NCBI RefSeq assembly: GCF_000208865.1
Contig: NC_018391.1
Span: forward strand, 1,302,001 to 1,366,000
Length of the DNA stretch: 64,000 nt
DNA from: Neospora caninum Liverpool
Lineage: Eukaryota; Apicomplexa; Conoidasida; Eucoccidiorida; Sarcocystidae
Direction of reading: 5' to 3'
This document shows, one piece after another, positions 13,101 to 24,343 of the stretch. The position numbers were made by a program, and so were the translations under genes. How positions within the stretch are numbered: the stretch's first letter is position 1; each line of letters begins with the position of its first letter. The notes under the pieces were generated by a model. The model did not search any database, was not told the origin of the DNA, and saw nothing but the letters and a program-made list of their open reading frames with translations.

Positions 13101-15011
13101 GCATCAGGAACCTAGGAATCTGTTTTCACCGCCCCGCCAATAATCTGCGGATACTTGCATTTAATGTGCCTTTGGACAGACCGAGCGAGAGAGTCGCGAT
13201 TTCAGAGTGTATTTGTAGTAGGGTTCGTGCAGCGTTTTTCTCTGAGGCACGCAGACGGTGATTTTTGTGGGTTGCGCGGTGGTTCCCACAGGTTTCGATT
13301 GCCGTAGGAAAGCAGGGAGACATCTGTGGGATGTATAAGGTCGGAGGCCCCGTTCTACGATTTTCTCATCTCATCAAGCTCACCAACGTAAGCCTTTTTT
13401 CACGGACGACTCTTCTCTCCTCTTCTCACAAACTGCTCTTTGTCACGCGCCGACACTGCGTCGTGCAAGTTGGAAAGAACGTTTAGATGCACGAAACAGC
13501 CTCCGTGTGCCGGCATGTTTTTGGCGTCAGCCGTGTTCGTCGCCACCACTGTCGCGGCAGCGCCAAGGATCGGGTCCGTGAGCGCAACTTTTCGTCACTT
13601 TTTGCTGGCTGTTTTACTCAGCTCCTACTGAAGGTCCGCGGGCAGGCAATGTGTCCAGCGAATACGCGTGTCCACAGTTCTTCCGATTCGTTCGGACAGA
13701 GTGCAACTGAGCCTTACGCCTTCACACAGAGCCTCCCAACGCCCATGCGGTGCTCAGGCGGCGAGTGCAGCCTCCATCCAGTGGTAGCCTGCGTGAAGAG
13801 TGCACGTTTCGACGCGTGACAAGACTGCAGCCGTTCCTCGAGTTCGGCTGTAAATAGTCCGCCCGCGCCGTATTTCCTACAGTGCCGAGGCACAGGTTCC
13901 CGCGCGAGATTCAGCCGAGGGTTCTTCTCGTGTCGAGTCGCATTTGTCTTTGCAGCTTGCTACAGCGAAGGCCAAGGAGCTCTTGTCAATTGTGCAGGCA
14001 GCTGTCCAGCAGGAACGGGAGTCCCATCAGCGGCGTCTCCGGACCAATGCTCGAAGCAGGTATGCTGAGGGTATCATGCCGTACATCGACTGAGCGTTCG
14101 GCGCAGTCGATCCCTTCCTGTTGTTTTTTTCAAGTGCTCATGCAGGAAAGAGTCCTCTCCTCGGTCTATGCACTGCCGACACGCAGAACAGAGGAGAGGG
14201 AGTCTCATCGGCACTCTCCCGCTCGTCGTGCTGGGCACTGGGGACCGCGGCGCAGGGCGGCCCGTTTTCAGCTGCGCTTTTCCGCGGAAAGGAAAAGTGA
14301 AAACCAAGCGAAAGTGGAGGCGAGCACAGGAGTGGCGGTGCGTCCGTTTCCTGCTTCGCGCACCTTTGAGCTTTGGTTCTCTCTCTCTTTCTCAGGTACG
14401 AGGAACCGTGCGTCCTCCTGACCCTGCCAGACAAGCACACGTTGCCGCTCCCGTCCACTGCCCCGCCTCTCCCGCCTCATCTGGACAGCTTCTCAGCGGC
14501 ACCGTCGATCCTTTCCAGGCGAGAAGTCGTCGCTTCGCCTCCAGCGCCTTCGTCAACTGGGCCGGTCTCGGCGTTCGATGCCCCGAGTGTGTCGTCTCCA
14601 TCCGGTGCTGCGGTGCCGTGCCCACGTCGCTCGCCTCTAGCCGACCCGATAGAAGGCGCTCGCGGACCTGCAGAAGACGGCAAGAGCGAAGGAAAAAGTC
14701 GACGGAGTTTGGACGCGAGAGAGGCCAGTCAGCGCTTCCCAGCCAGTGGAAAGGAGCAGTCGACAGCTCACCAGTCCGTCAGGTTCCACTGTCCCCCTGC
14801 TCGCGAAGTTTCCGACGGGATCGCAGCCACAAAACAGCCCCAAGACACGGCTGCCGAGAGCGTGTCCGGAGCTAAGATACCACATCCGATGACGTCAAGA
14901 GGATCCGACGCTAGAGGGGTCGGCGACTCGGATGAGGAAGCCCTTGATCTGTCGAGTGCGATTTCATCGTCCTTCGCCTCCAAGGTGAAGAAACTACGAA
15001 AGTCGCCGTGA
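10128..15011 (+). CDS. RRP45: Exosome complex component RRP45 (EXOSC9 family)
   Basis: This is a subunit of the hexameric RNase PH-like ring of the RNA exosome, which processes and degrades RNA 3' to 5' in nucleus and cytoplasm. Seven exons (10128-10259, 10805-11116, 11596-11700, 12676-12969, 13292-13387, 13956-14059, 14396-15011) join in frame to 552 residues. Family hallmarks are visible. RVDGR at residues 22-26 corresponds to RLDGR in the human protein. A segment with SQVTASPF follows, then DTEALCIQSGKW, a helix ALLAALCGLMHF, and PLPLCIHHLPI at 202-212 (human PVPLSIHHMPI). Next comes GDICGMYKVGG and a helix before the tail. An acidic insert rich in Glu and Asp precedes the last RNase PH strand pair. 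The last exon adds a roughly 200-residue Ser/Pro-rich low-complexity tail. RRP45 ring subunits are non-catalytic in other eukaryotes. The start ATG places the first helix as in the human protein with a slightly shorter N-terminus. Confidence 0.94.
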
Positions 15012-16518
15012 ACGAATACTGAACTGCAATGCTTTTGGTATTCCCCTGCTTCCTCCCTGTGTTGGTGTTGCCTGCTCTTCAAAGTGTCTTCCGTCCAGTG
15101 AGCGGCAGTTCAACACTCACCCCTAAAAAGACCGCCTACGTGGCTCTAACGGCGTGGCCATTTCCTGCCACAGTTTCTTATCGACGCGCGCTCTCTCCCC
15201 CTGAAAAGATGTGTCCCTCAGCAGCTTTTCACCTGTGCGGCTCTGTTCGCTGTCCTGTGTTCACACTAGCCCGGCTGGCGGCACCGTGGGGGTGCGCCCG
15301 TTGAGCAGTAAGACTGGCACGTACACCGCAGTCCGCGTATTGGGTGTTTGTCTTTCTAGCGCCTCCTCGTTCGGTACGCAACCTGCTCCGGGAGACATCA
15401 GACATCTGTTCACAAAGGAACTGGCGACTGCGCAGTCCGTTCCCTACTCTCCCTTGCTCGATTCAAACCTTAGCTGTCAGAACCCGAAGTTACGATGTGT
15501 TTATGGGAAGGGCTGTGATGTCCGTGGTAGCCGCTTCGCACGTAAAAAATCACCTGAACCGAGGTTCGATGTCGTGGACCCACTGCTCGCCGGGGCGCCG
15601 TGCACCGGCATCGACACTGCGTAGACATCCACGATGAGCTCCACTGGATGTCGACAGCAGTCGTGTCTCTCGCTGTTAATACAAGATTACAGTATTCCAT
15701 TTGTAGCACGCCACGAACATAACCGATGGGGAATCATCTCAGTGTCGGACGATAACCGAATGCTACGGTTTGCTCTGAGGTGACGGAGCACGCTGTAAAC
15801 AAAGAACTTAAACTGAGGAGTCAAAAGAGGGTGCTTTCGTTTCGTCCGTCGTTACGCGCTTTAAAAGTGTACCCTACGTGAGCAAGTATCGGGCAACGCG
15901 CTCTTTGGAATGCGACAAAACAGGGGGTGTTGTGCAATACCCCTCGCGACAGTCGCACCGCGTCTCAAACGCCATGGGGATTGCGGCACGCCCGTCTTCG
16001 CCCATGAAATCTACACGAGTCCAAAAGGCGGCGCACCAGTTGAACGCCTGAGCCGCCATGTGCAGCCAGTCTGAGAAATTCGTCTTTTCGACCGTCCTCG
16101 TCTGTCTCCGCGTTCGCGGTTCGGCTATTGGTCCCAAACAAAACTGTCCGCGTATTTTGAGGTTCATTCAATGCATGTGTGTCTTCGATTTTCACGAAAA
16201 TTGGCTTGGCAGCCACAATTGATGTTCAGTTTGAACGGGAGAGAAGCGACACGAACTACTCAACGCGCTTAAAGGCTACTAGAAACTGAAGTGCACGTGC
16301 AACAGCGAAAAGCATAATCGTAGGAAGTCAGTGATCTCCCCGACAGCTTCAGTTGCCCCCCTTTACAGGTGTACACACATGGTTATCAGCTAGATGTCCT
16401 TTGTCTACGATTCGCGTTGCCTGCCGTGGAAAGAAAAGGGCGGCGTAACGCTCGTGTTGACCGACTCTCCAGCCCGACGTCTCTCCGCCACCCTCCGCCG
16501 GAAAAGACACCGCCGAAG
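15012..16518. other. Convergent intergenic region (3' UTRs)
   Basis: This lies between the stop codons of plus-strand RRP45 and the minus-strand CHCHD2-like gene. It should contain both 3' UTRs. No open frame here carries recognisable features and no RNA gene is apparent. Confidence 0.5.
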
Positions 16519-18820
16519 TTAAGCGCTCCCGCCACTGGCCAGCTGGCACTGCTTGAGAGCGTCAAAGTGGTGCTGACACAGGCTCAGGTCAGAATGCCGC
16601 TGGATGCACTGGAAACACACAGACAGAGACACCCCACAGGCAGCCGCGTCCCTGGAGTTGGCCGCGAGCACACAGTGTGCGGGAGAGGAGCCGTGATCGG
16701 CTTCCTGACCGTCAGAGGTAACGAAAAGTTGGAAAACCCGTCCACACAAAAAAACGCACGCCGTTGCTCGACCCCAGGTTCTACCGGCAGCCAGAACAAA
16801 TCAGCCACTGTTTTTTGCCTCTGCCGCGAGAGCGGCGTACACACACTCGGTCACGCTACAAACCAGTTCGCAGTCGACTACCCCGAAGACAACGCACGCA
16901 GGTGATGCGCAACCGCGGGAGTATGACCCCTCTCTCCCGCGGTTACCGCGCAAACCGACGGCACTCCGGACGCACGAAACGAATACTGAGAAGTGCACGT
17001 GCTCCGTTGACACAACTTGCACAGCAATCGGTACAGACACGCGTCTCACCTGGTTCAACTCTTCGCTCAGTTGCTGGCATGCACCGACAGCGCGCGGAGC
17101 AACTGGCGCCGGAGCCGCAGCGGCTGGCGCCAGCGGCGCAGGGGGCACGGACGTGTTTGTGTGGACAACCTCCACCTGGCGGGCTCCCATCACCGCGTCC
17201 ACCGCGCGCTGAGCAACGCCGAATCCGACGCCTACAAAAAAGGGCCACGAGGCAAACAAGTGCCGAAGCGAAATCCGAGTCATACCCTCGCACTTTGCAC
17301 AGATGCGCCGCCGACGACACGCGCTAGGGGACGCAGCCAGGGTATCCCCCACCCACCGCAGTCGGCGGGCCCCCTACGGAGTCTCCGCAGGCAGCAAAAA
17401 CGCACAGAAGGGATGTGGAAGGTGGCATGTTCGATTTTTCACGCGTCGTCCGTGGAGTCCCTCTGAGCAGACGCCGGAAAGTCTGCTGTACCACACGAAG
17501 GCAGAAAAAAAATAGCATTGCTGCGGCACAACCGGTAAGCTCCTCTCACGTCCCTACACACGCACTACGACGTAGTAAGATACAGTAATTGGAACTAACC
17601 TCTACACAGGACCTCGGCGCGCGTTCGCCAGTCGTGTGGCAACGCCCGCCAGCCCCCTTTTCAGACCCGCCGCTACGCATTTATGTGGTTTGTTTGACCC
17701 TTAGAACTGTCTAATCTGAAGCTTACCGGACGCCATTCCTCCGGCAACATTGGCAGCCATGTTCGCCATGAAGCCGCCGCCTCCGCTAGAGGGAACTGGG
17801 GCGGGAGCGTGGTGAACCGGGGCAGGCTGCGAGGAAGAAGAAGGCTTGCTGACTGAGGGCACACAAAACGATCACACACAAAATCCGAATCCCGATGGAG
17901 GCGACCTGCCTGCGTCCCTGCAGCTGCCCTGAAGACATGAAGAGTTGTCGTTCAACTCTCCTCTCCTCCACATGTCAAAACATTTTGCACGAGAGGGAAA
18001 AGAGAAGAAGGTCGATGTGGCAGCTAGTCGCCTCATGATGCTTTTCACACAGAAACGACACTGACACCGGAAGAGGCCCGAGCGTGAAGCCAGAGTGCAG
18101 CTCTCAGAAGACCTGCCCCCTGCACTGTCTAAAACACAGAATGGAATCGCGACGCCCCAACAAAGGTTCTGCAGCCCAAAAACGGCCCGCAGTATATACT
18201 CTCGTCGGCGTGCACCCTGCTCGGCACTTTGTGCGTGTCACAGAGCCGACTCGCGCAAATCCGGCAGCCTTCACTACTCGAGGACCGCGTCAGCGTCTTA
18301 CTGACGCCTCGGATAGAAACCATGCAAATAATGCAGCACTTGAAGCCAGAGGCGCCTGCGATTTTCACCGCACGAAAGTCGAGATTGCTGCTCACGAAAG
18401 TCAACCGACACATCGCGGGTTCTATCGAAATAACGCCGCGCGAGTCAGCCGCGACACGTAGTGCGTTCTGAAACCAGAGCGATTCACCGAACCAGGAGAA
18501 CCATCGCTGTCACCAGACCAGAACGGACTGCCAAAACGCTTATTTTGCAGCGGCAAAAAACAGTGACGCCCCGTCATTCGTTTCCAGGGGTGAAAATGCC
18601 ACAGGTGGGGCGACGCGGGGCAAACCGTCCGAATTAAAAACAGCGACGCGGTAAAACTCCTGCAGAATCATATACACGGCTGGAATACGTCAAAAGGCAC
18701 GCTCTCAGCAAGACGATGTTCCCGATTCATCACGGCTTTTTTAGGTGAAAAAACCAACTTACAAAAGCCGCCGCCACTGCCTGCCGAAGACCTCCTTGCG
18801 CCACCTCTTTGACGAGCCAT
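16519..18820 (-). CDS. CHCHD2: CHCHD2/CHCHD10-type twin-CX9C mitochondrial protein
   Basis: This small CHCH-domain protein belongs to the MIX17/CHCHD2/CHCHD10 family. Those proteins live in the mitochondrial intermembrane space, are oxidised through the MIA40 pathway, and influence respiration and cristae organisation. Four exons on the minus strand (18820-18763, 17852-17727, 17231-17050, 16608-16519) join in phase to 151 residues, the same length as human CHCHD2. The N-terminus is basic (MARQRGGARRSS), as expected for mitochondrial targeting. A Pro/Ser/Ala-rich linker follows. A Gly/Ala-rich hydrophobic region (GGGGFMANMAANVAGGMAS, then GVGFGVAQRAVDAVMGA) matches the family's central segment. 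The C-terminal CHCH domain has cysteines at 113, 123, 133 and 143, each separated by nine residues, and ends with FDALKQCQLASGG. The first CX9C cysteine pair spans the last intron. The CHCHD2-versus-CHCHD10 distinction cannot be made here. Confidence 0.93.
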
Positions 18821-19683
18821 TGTTTCTCGAGGAAGGAGACGAAAGAATAGCTAAATAAGACACAGTCCAAACTGAATATATTTGCGACTAAACTTCAAGG
18901 GTAGATGTTTGTGGGATTGAAAATCATGCGCTACCACAATCGCCGTGCTCTTCGTCAGCTGGCCGGGGGACGCGGAGGTGCCGAGCATCCGAGGCTGGTC
19001 GTCACGCATGTGATTTTTTCCAGTGGAGACATAGCTGACAGCTGAGGGTGTGAAACTGTACCGGGGCTGGCCAGGCTTCCCCAAATTTGCCGAGTATAGT
19101 GCGATTGTGGCATAGAAAACCAGACACGCCAAAAAGCTGCATCGTTAGGACACAGCATGCCACTGATTCCGTCGAGCGTATATTTTCTGGTACCCCGGCA
19201 ACTGGAGTTCTAGCCGTGGTGGGGATATTCGAGCATGCATCAAATCAATTTTTAATGACAGGAGGCCCAGGTGGTTACGCCGCGAGCCTAACAGCGTCAG
19301 TCTGATACCAATAGAAAAAAACTGCGAGGCAGTCACGCTGGGCTCGAACCGGATGGTTTGCACGTGTGAGGTCGACATGTTTCTGCTATCGTTACGTACC
19401 ACCAGTGATCTACTACACCACTGTGAATTGCGGTGACAACCCAAAGTTTCCCGAAGGAGTATAGAGGTTGCAGTATGCTGGATGCAATATAGCATGGTGA
19501 TACCGGGGCATAAACCCACCTCGCCTCATTCCCAAGCTCCACTCTCTCCACGTGGTAAACGTTGTAGGCAAACCATTTGCTGATGTCAGCCACAAGTCGT
19601 ACCGCATCTCGCTTTTGTTTGTCCACTATGCCATAAACAGGACGGCAGCTGGGGTACAGAATGATGTAGGAACCGTGCTGCCT

Positions 19684-19723
19684 CAATAGAATTTGGATCC
19701 GGTAAACAAAGGCATTCAAGATC
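19684..19723 (-). repeat. 40-bp block shared with the cox1-type NUMT at 21254
   Basis: About 40 bases centred on tggatccggtaaacaaag match 21254-21293 with only two differences. In the 21-kb copy the block leads directly into cox1-coding sequence on the minus strand. This copy is therefore probably a short mitochondrial-derived insert, or a junction sequence reused in different NUMTs. Confidence 0.6.
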
Positions 19724-21093
19724 ACATTCAATCCATGAGCGGGAACAGTGTAGTTCTGTGCAAGTTGAAATGCTTGCCGTGCAACACCAGGTGGAAGCGC
19801 ATGTGTTCGTGTCCCTGCACCATGGTTTCTTCAGGAGATGCAAAACGTTTTGCCAAACGGCGTCGGCCTTGCTTCCTTCTGCGCTCCATTTGTTGATACC
19901 ACAAGAGGCACTTGTAAAACCGCATATCCGTCCCATTCGAACGGACAACTATCGTGCTGGTGCCAAAAGGTCATTTGAAACGACTGGCATGTGAATTCGT
20001 CTCGGAAGCGATCAATCTTATACAGATTTCCTCTATGATCGGAGATTGGTTTAATGAGGCATCTTTTTGCCGGGAAGTTCTCGTCTAGAATACATAAGCG
20101 AGTATTAACTTAGATACACAGATGGACGTAATAAATCATTGCACCTTTGTACCTACTTGACTCCTCAGATTAAGTCAGGAAATCCTTGTTTACGGCTGGG
20201 TTATGCTGGTGGGAGCCCAGGAAATGCTCTTGATTCTGCGTATCACACGGGACGCTGAAAAAAAAAACCATCTTGTATACTATAGCGCAGCATGGTCAGG
20301 ATCACCTTTAACAGCATATGCGAAGTCCAAATTGATGGTGGCCTGTTCGCTTGGAAGGGATTCTGGTTGCCGCTCCTCGCTACCTCGCCTCAGCTACCGG
20401 CGCTCTTCTTCCAAAAGCGATGGGTATTCCAATTACGGCTACGACGACAGCAGTCACCATGTTTCCACGCCTCTCCCGCTTGCACTGATTCTCCGTTGGC
20501 ATTCAGCGTTCTCCAGCAGCACCTCGGGCGAAAACAGTTTTGTGCAGATCCGCAGGAACAGTAAAGATACGAGCTGAAGAAACGCAACAGCGTCATAATG
20601 CCTTACGCAAGTCGAAGAGTCTGCAGCTCTCCTTCCAGCCTAGTTTTTGTTTCTTCCAGCAAAAGGTGACGCTAATCGTAGTGAGGGACTGCCCAGATCC
20701 TGACCAGCCATACGGTCACACTGCGGATGCTGGTTCCTCGTTTTTTTCATACGTGCCTGCCACAGGCACTCACCTGCTGCGACGAACCATAAAAGAACTT
20801 TGTAAGTTTTCCGACTACACAAAAGTATGGAGCTCGTCATTCCGCTTTGCAAATGACGACCTGCCTAAAAGTGGATGTCAAAATCGTGGTCTCAACCCCG
20901 AAGTCCGGTCTCGCAACACTGCTATGTTCAGTGTTGAGCATGTCTCACATTCCCATGCAATTCACTCTCTTGCCATTGTTTTGCAAGAGCATGCTACCCG
21001 GCAAGTCCAACTCGTAGTATATACTCCCCAGAAAAAGGTAGTTTGTATAAACCTAGGAATCCCATTTTATAATGTGGTACAGGGAGTCTAGCT

Positions 21094-21293
<200 letters not shown>

Positions 21294-21309
21294 TATTCCA
21301 CAAGCAACT

Positions 21310-21432
21310 TACATCTTATATGGTAGAGCAACATCCTAAATTTCCATCCTGCTGCTACTTCTCTAACTAGATGTTGAACGCTAGCAAATGCACAAGATGC
21401 TTCTGAAGTATATCTAAATGCTAGAGTGATTT
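21310..21432 (-). pseudogene. Nuclear mitochondrial fragment of cob (NUMT)
   Basis: The minus strand reads ITLAFRYTSEASCAFASVQH and then LVREVAAGWKFRML. This is the apicomplexan cytochrome b segment after the first helix. It abuts the cox1 fragment on the same strand, so the insert joins two pieces that are not neighbours in an intact gene. That matches the block-scrambled mitochondrial genomes of this group. Confidence 0.88.
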
Positions 21433-22306
21433 CGCCTCCGCGGTCTGCGGCTCCGGTGGGCCGCAGATGACATTCATTCCAGTTTACAAACTGGGCTGCA
21501 TTTCCGTTTTCTTGCTGGCGACGTGTCCACTTGCAACTGCACCACTGGCATCCCGCCCGGTCCCTCAGGAAACGTCGGAACGAAAGCTTCCACCAGAGAC
21601 ACGCACACGCAACGTTCCCATAACATCTGTATTCTGGGGCAAACCAAATGCTTGAAATACAGAAATGCCGCCAGTTCAGGAATCTGACCACTTAAAACGA
21701 ATGCACACCCCGCAGCGCTCTTGCACCAAAATCCTACGTGGCACTCAGCATCGTTCAACCTAGTGTCGTTTGTTTTCGTTCGGGAAAGGCTAAATCAAAA
21801 AATTCCTGGGGAACGCGAAGAGCGACGAACAACTGAGCTCCCGGAACTCTCCGCTCTTGAATAGATATCTGCTGTGAAAACTAAGTTGCTGTTTTGGAGC
21901 AATGTAACACACCTCAAAACGAATCAAGCGCCAGCTAAGTCGCACACATCGATCACCTAGCTACGTCCACAAAAAGCCTGAGTTCTGCTTTATTGGGTTC
22001 TGCATTGGAGGACTGGGTCACTATGGCTACTTCCAGAGGATGAAGGCATTCCCGGAGTAACCACACAGATGGACGACTTTGCCTAAGGTTTCCTGCAGTC
22101 GTCCACTTTAGAGACGCTTGCTGCTCGGCGTGGACCCAGCCACATTTGCCGGTGCCCAATAAACCAATTCCTTCCATTAAACCTCGCGAGTAAAAAATCC
22201 AGTGAGGAAGGCGAGACGTGCCCCACCTAACACACGACACAGAGTTCGTTTCTACACCATTTCATTTTGCAGGCAACCCCCACAGGACAGAAACACGGCC
22301 ACCACA

Positions 22307-24343
22307 TCAGTCTGCCTTCCCAGTCACAGGGCGCTTCTGAGACGACCCTCCTGGATCCTTTCGACAGTAGTTCTGAATGAAACCCCAGGCGCTCACGACG
22401 AAGTCCACAAAAAAGATTAAAACAGCAATCGCCAGAATTGCCCAAGACGTTAAGTACGTGGCTCTCGACTGGCAGACAAGACGAGATAAATAAATGTCGT
22501 AATCGAGTTGTCGCACTGGATAGTCGGAGTAGTTGCAAATGAAGTTGAGTTGTTGTGCGCCAAAGAGCATTCCGCCGACACCCACAGCATTCACCACGAA
22601 AAAAACAAAATTAATCAGGACATTAATAGTAGCGAGGACTTGGCAGCGGTTCCAGGCAGCAAAGCACCCATAGAGGCCACAGCCCACATTTACGAAGCCC
22701 AGTATGTAGAGAGCACTCAATGTGGTATCGAAGAAAAGAGAATACTGGGACGACACAGCTACAGGTAGGATTTCCACATTCGGCATGCTCTCCTCGACCG
22801 TTTCAGAAATATTAATAGGGATGAGAAATCCGTGTCTGTCCACGTTAGTCAAAGGCCCCACGTGACTCTCATGTTGTTCCTCCGCGGCGTTCCGCAGCAA
22901 GGCATTCCTAATATCTCGGACGGCGTTATCATACTGTGTACTGTCTCGAACGACGAGAGTGGCCATGGATAGGACTGTCGCACCAGCGGCGAATTTTAGG
23001 TAACCTAGAATTAGAGTAGCCTCAAAGAATCGCGTGTATCCCCTGACGAACAAACACAACTCGGAAAGGACTGCGGCGGCCGCCACGCCTACCGTCACCA
23101 TGATGAGCCCCTTCTGATCGCAAAGCATCTGGCCCGCACTCACGGCGGGCATGGCGGGTTCAGCGTAAAGATACGTCCAGTCGTAAGAGTTGAAATTGCA
23201 GAACCCGTGCATCACGAGGAACAGCGGTGCCACGAGCACTGCCAGACAACATGTGGAGATGAGGCAGCAAATGGTTGTGGCTTTCTCTTCGCGGGCGAAG
23301 TTTTCCTTCGAGCCGTTCCATATGACTGCAAACGTAATATACGAGTTGAAGAAAATCGTTGTCACCAGGACAAGCACTGGACACAACAGCTGCCACTCGA
23401 GTGCTATCAGCATGCTGTCTGCCCAAGTGTATCCTTCTCCAACGGAGAAAACGTTCTCCCCTTTGTAGCAGATCGCCGCTGTGCACGTGACGCTGTCGCG
23501 AACGCGAGAAAATGTGAATGTGCCAACGGCGAGAAGCGCTACGGCAGATACGACGCGGAAGGCCAAGGCAAAGCGAAGCAAGAGGAGCCTTGAGGCGTGA
23601 CCCTTCTGGAGACGTTTAACGCCAAAGTCTGTAAGAACCGTAGAATCCATCCGCCGTGAAAACCTGGAACTTTCCATGGGGTATTGCACGGATTGGAACG
23701 GCAAAGACTGCGACGGGTACCGCGCCGGATCCTCAAGCTCGAACGCTGAATACCGACTTTTTGGCCTGGTCGTCCGTGGGTGGTTCGTTACCCTGCTCGG
23801 GGCTCCAGAATTCGATTCCCATCTGCTTTTCGTCGACCGTCTCTCCGGTTCCTCCACGGGCCCCCAAGAGATGCCTATCTGGCCTGTCTCTCCCGCCGCC
23901 GTCACCCGGACCTTGTCGCTGGCACGAGCAGAGACATCTCCGGGGGACCCTGGAACGTCCGGTTGCTCCTTTTCCTCACCTTCGCTGCAACTCGCCCCTC
24001 CAACACTGGATCCGTACTGCGGCGCTTCCGAATCAACGCGTGGTGGACTGCGCGCAGGAGTCCCCGAAACGGCGTTCGCACGCCCGGACACAGACGACCC
24101 TCGAGAGACCGCCTCTTCGGGAGTCTGCGGCCCCGACGGCGCGCGGTCAAAAGACCTCGTTCGGTTCGGACTCAAAGTGGCCGCCGCGGAAGGTTGCGGA
24201 CCCTCGGACGCCGAAGCCTCTTCAGTATCGCCTGCCGCGACGGGGGCTTCCCGCTCCAAAGACTGCGACTGCCGGAGTCCCCATCCCGGCGCTGGACTCA
24301 AATCAGGGACGATTTCAATGCTCACCGAGGAGGTATCACTCAT
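22307..24343 (-). CDS. Multi-pass membrane protein of unknown function
   Basis: The family is not recognised. This is a single uninterrupted frame of 678 codons starting at an ATG at 24343. Residues 1-250 form a Ser/Pro/Glu-rich, probably disordered cytosolic region. About eight hydrophobic segments follow, near 253-277, 313-341, 357-382, 412-433, 442-465, 538-562, 568-592 and 629-655. A hydrophilic loop at 466-537 contains a potential N-glycosylation site (NIS), and a short basic tail ends the protein. A cysteine-rich loop lies between segments 1 and 2. No transporter or enzyme signature was recognised, so a transporter, channel or membrane scaffold are all possible. It is intronless, unlike most neighbours. 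Confidence 0.78.
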   Translation of the reverse strand: MSDTSSVSIEIVPDLSPAPGWGLRQSQSLEREAPVAAGDTEEASASEGPQPSAAATLSPNRTRSFDRAPSGPQTPEEAVSRGSSVSGRANAVSGTPARSPPRVDSEAPQYGSSVGGASCSEGEEKEQPDVPGSPGDVSARASDKVRVTAAGETGQIGISWGPVEEPERRSTKSRWESNSGAPSRVTNHPRTTRPKSRYSAFELEDPARYPSQSLPFQSVQYPMESSRFSRRMDSTVLTDFGVKRLQKGHASRLLLLRFALAFRVVSAVALLAVGTFTFSRVRDSVTCTAAICYKGENVFSVGEGYTWADSMLIALEWQLLCPVLVLVTTIFFNSYITFAVIWNGSKENFAREEKATTICCLISTCCLAVLVAPLFLVMHGFCNFNSYDWTYLYAEPAMPAVSAGQMLCDQKGLIMVTVGVAAAAVLSELCLFVRGYTRFFEATLILGYLKFAAGATVLSMATLVVRDSTQYDNAVRDIRNALLRNAAEEQHESHVGPLTNVDRHGFLIPINISETVEESMPNVEILPVAVSSQYSLFFDTTLSALYILGFVNVGCGLYGCFAAWNRCQVLATINVLINFVFFVVNAVGVGGMLFGAQQLNFICNYSDYPVRQLDYDIYLSRLVCQSRATYLTSWAILAIAVLIFFVDFVVSAWGFIQNYCRKDPGGSSQKRPVTGKAD

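Noticed and set aside
19336..19360. B-box-like ggctcgaacc / GGTTCGAGCC on the minus strand
   Set aside because: The T-stem pairs only two bases and no D-arm, anticodon arm or acceptor stem can be built around it.
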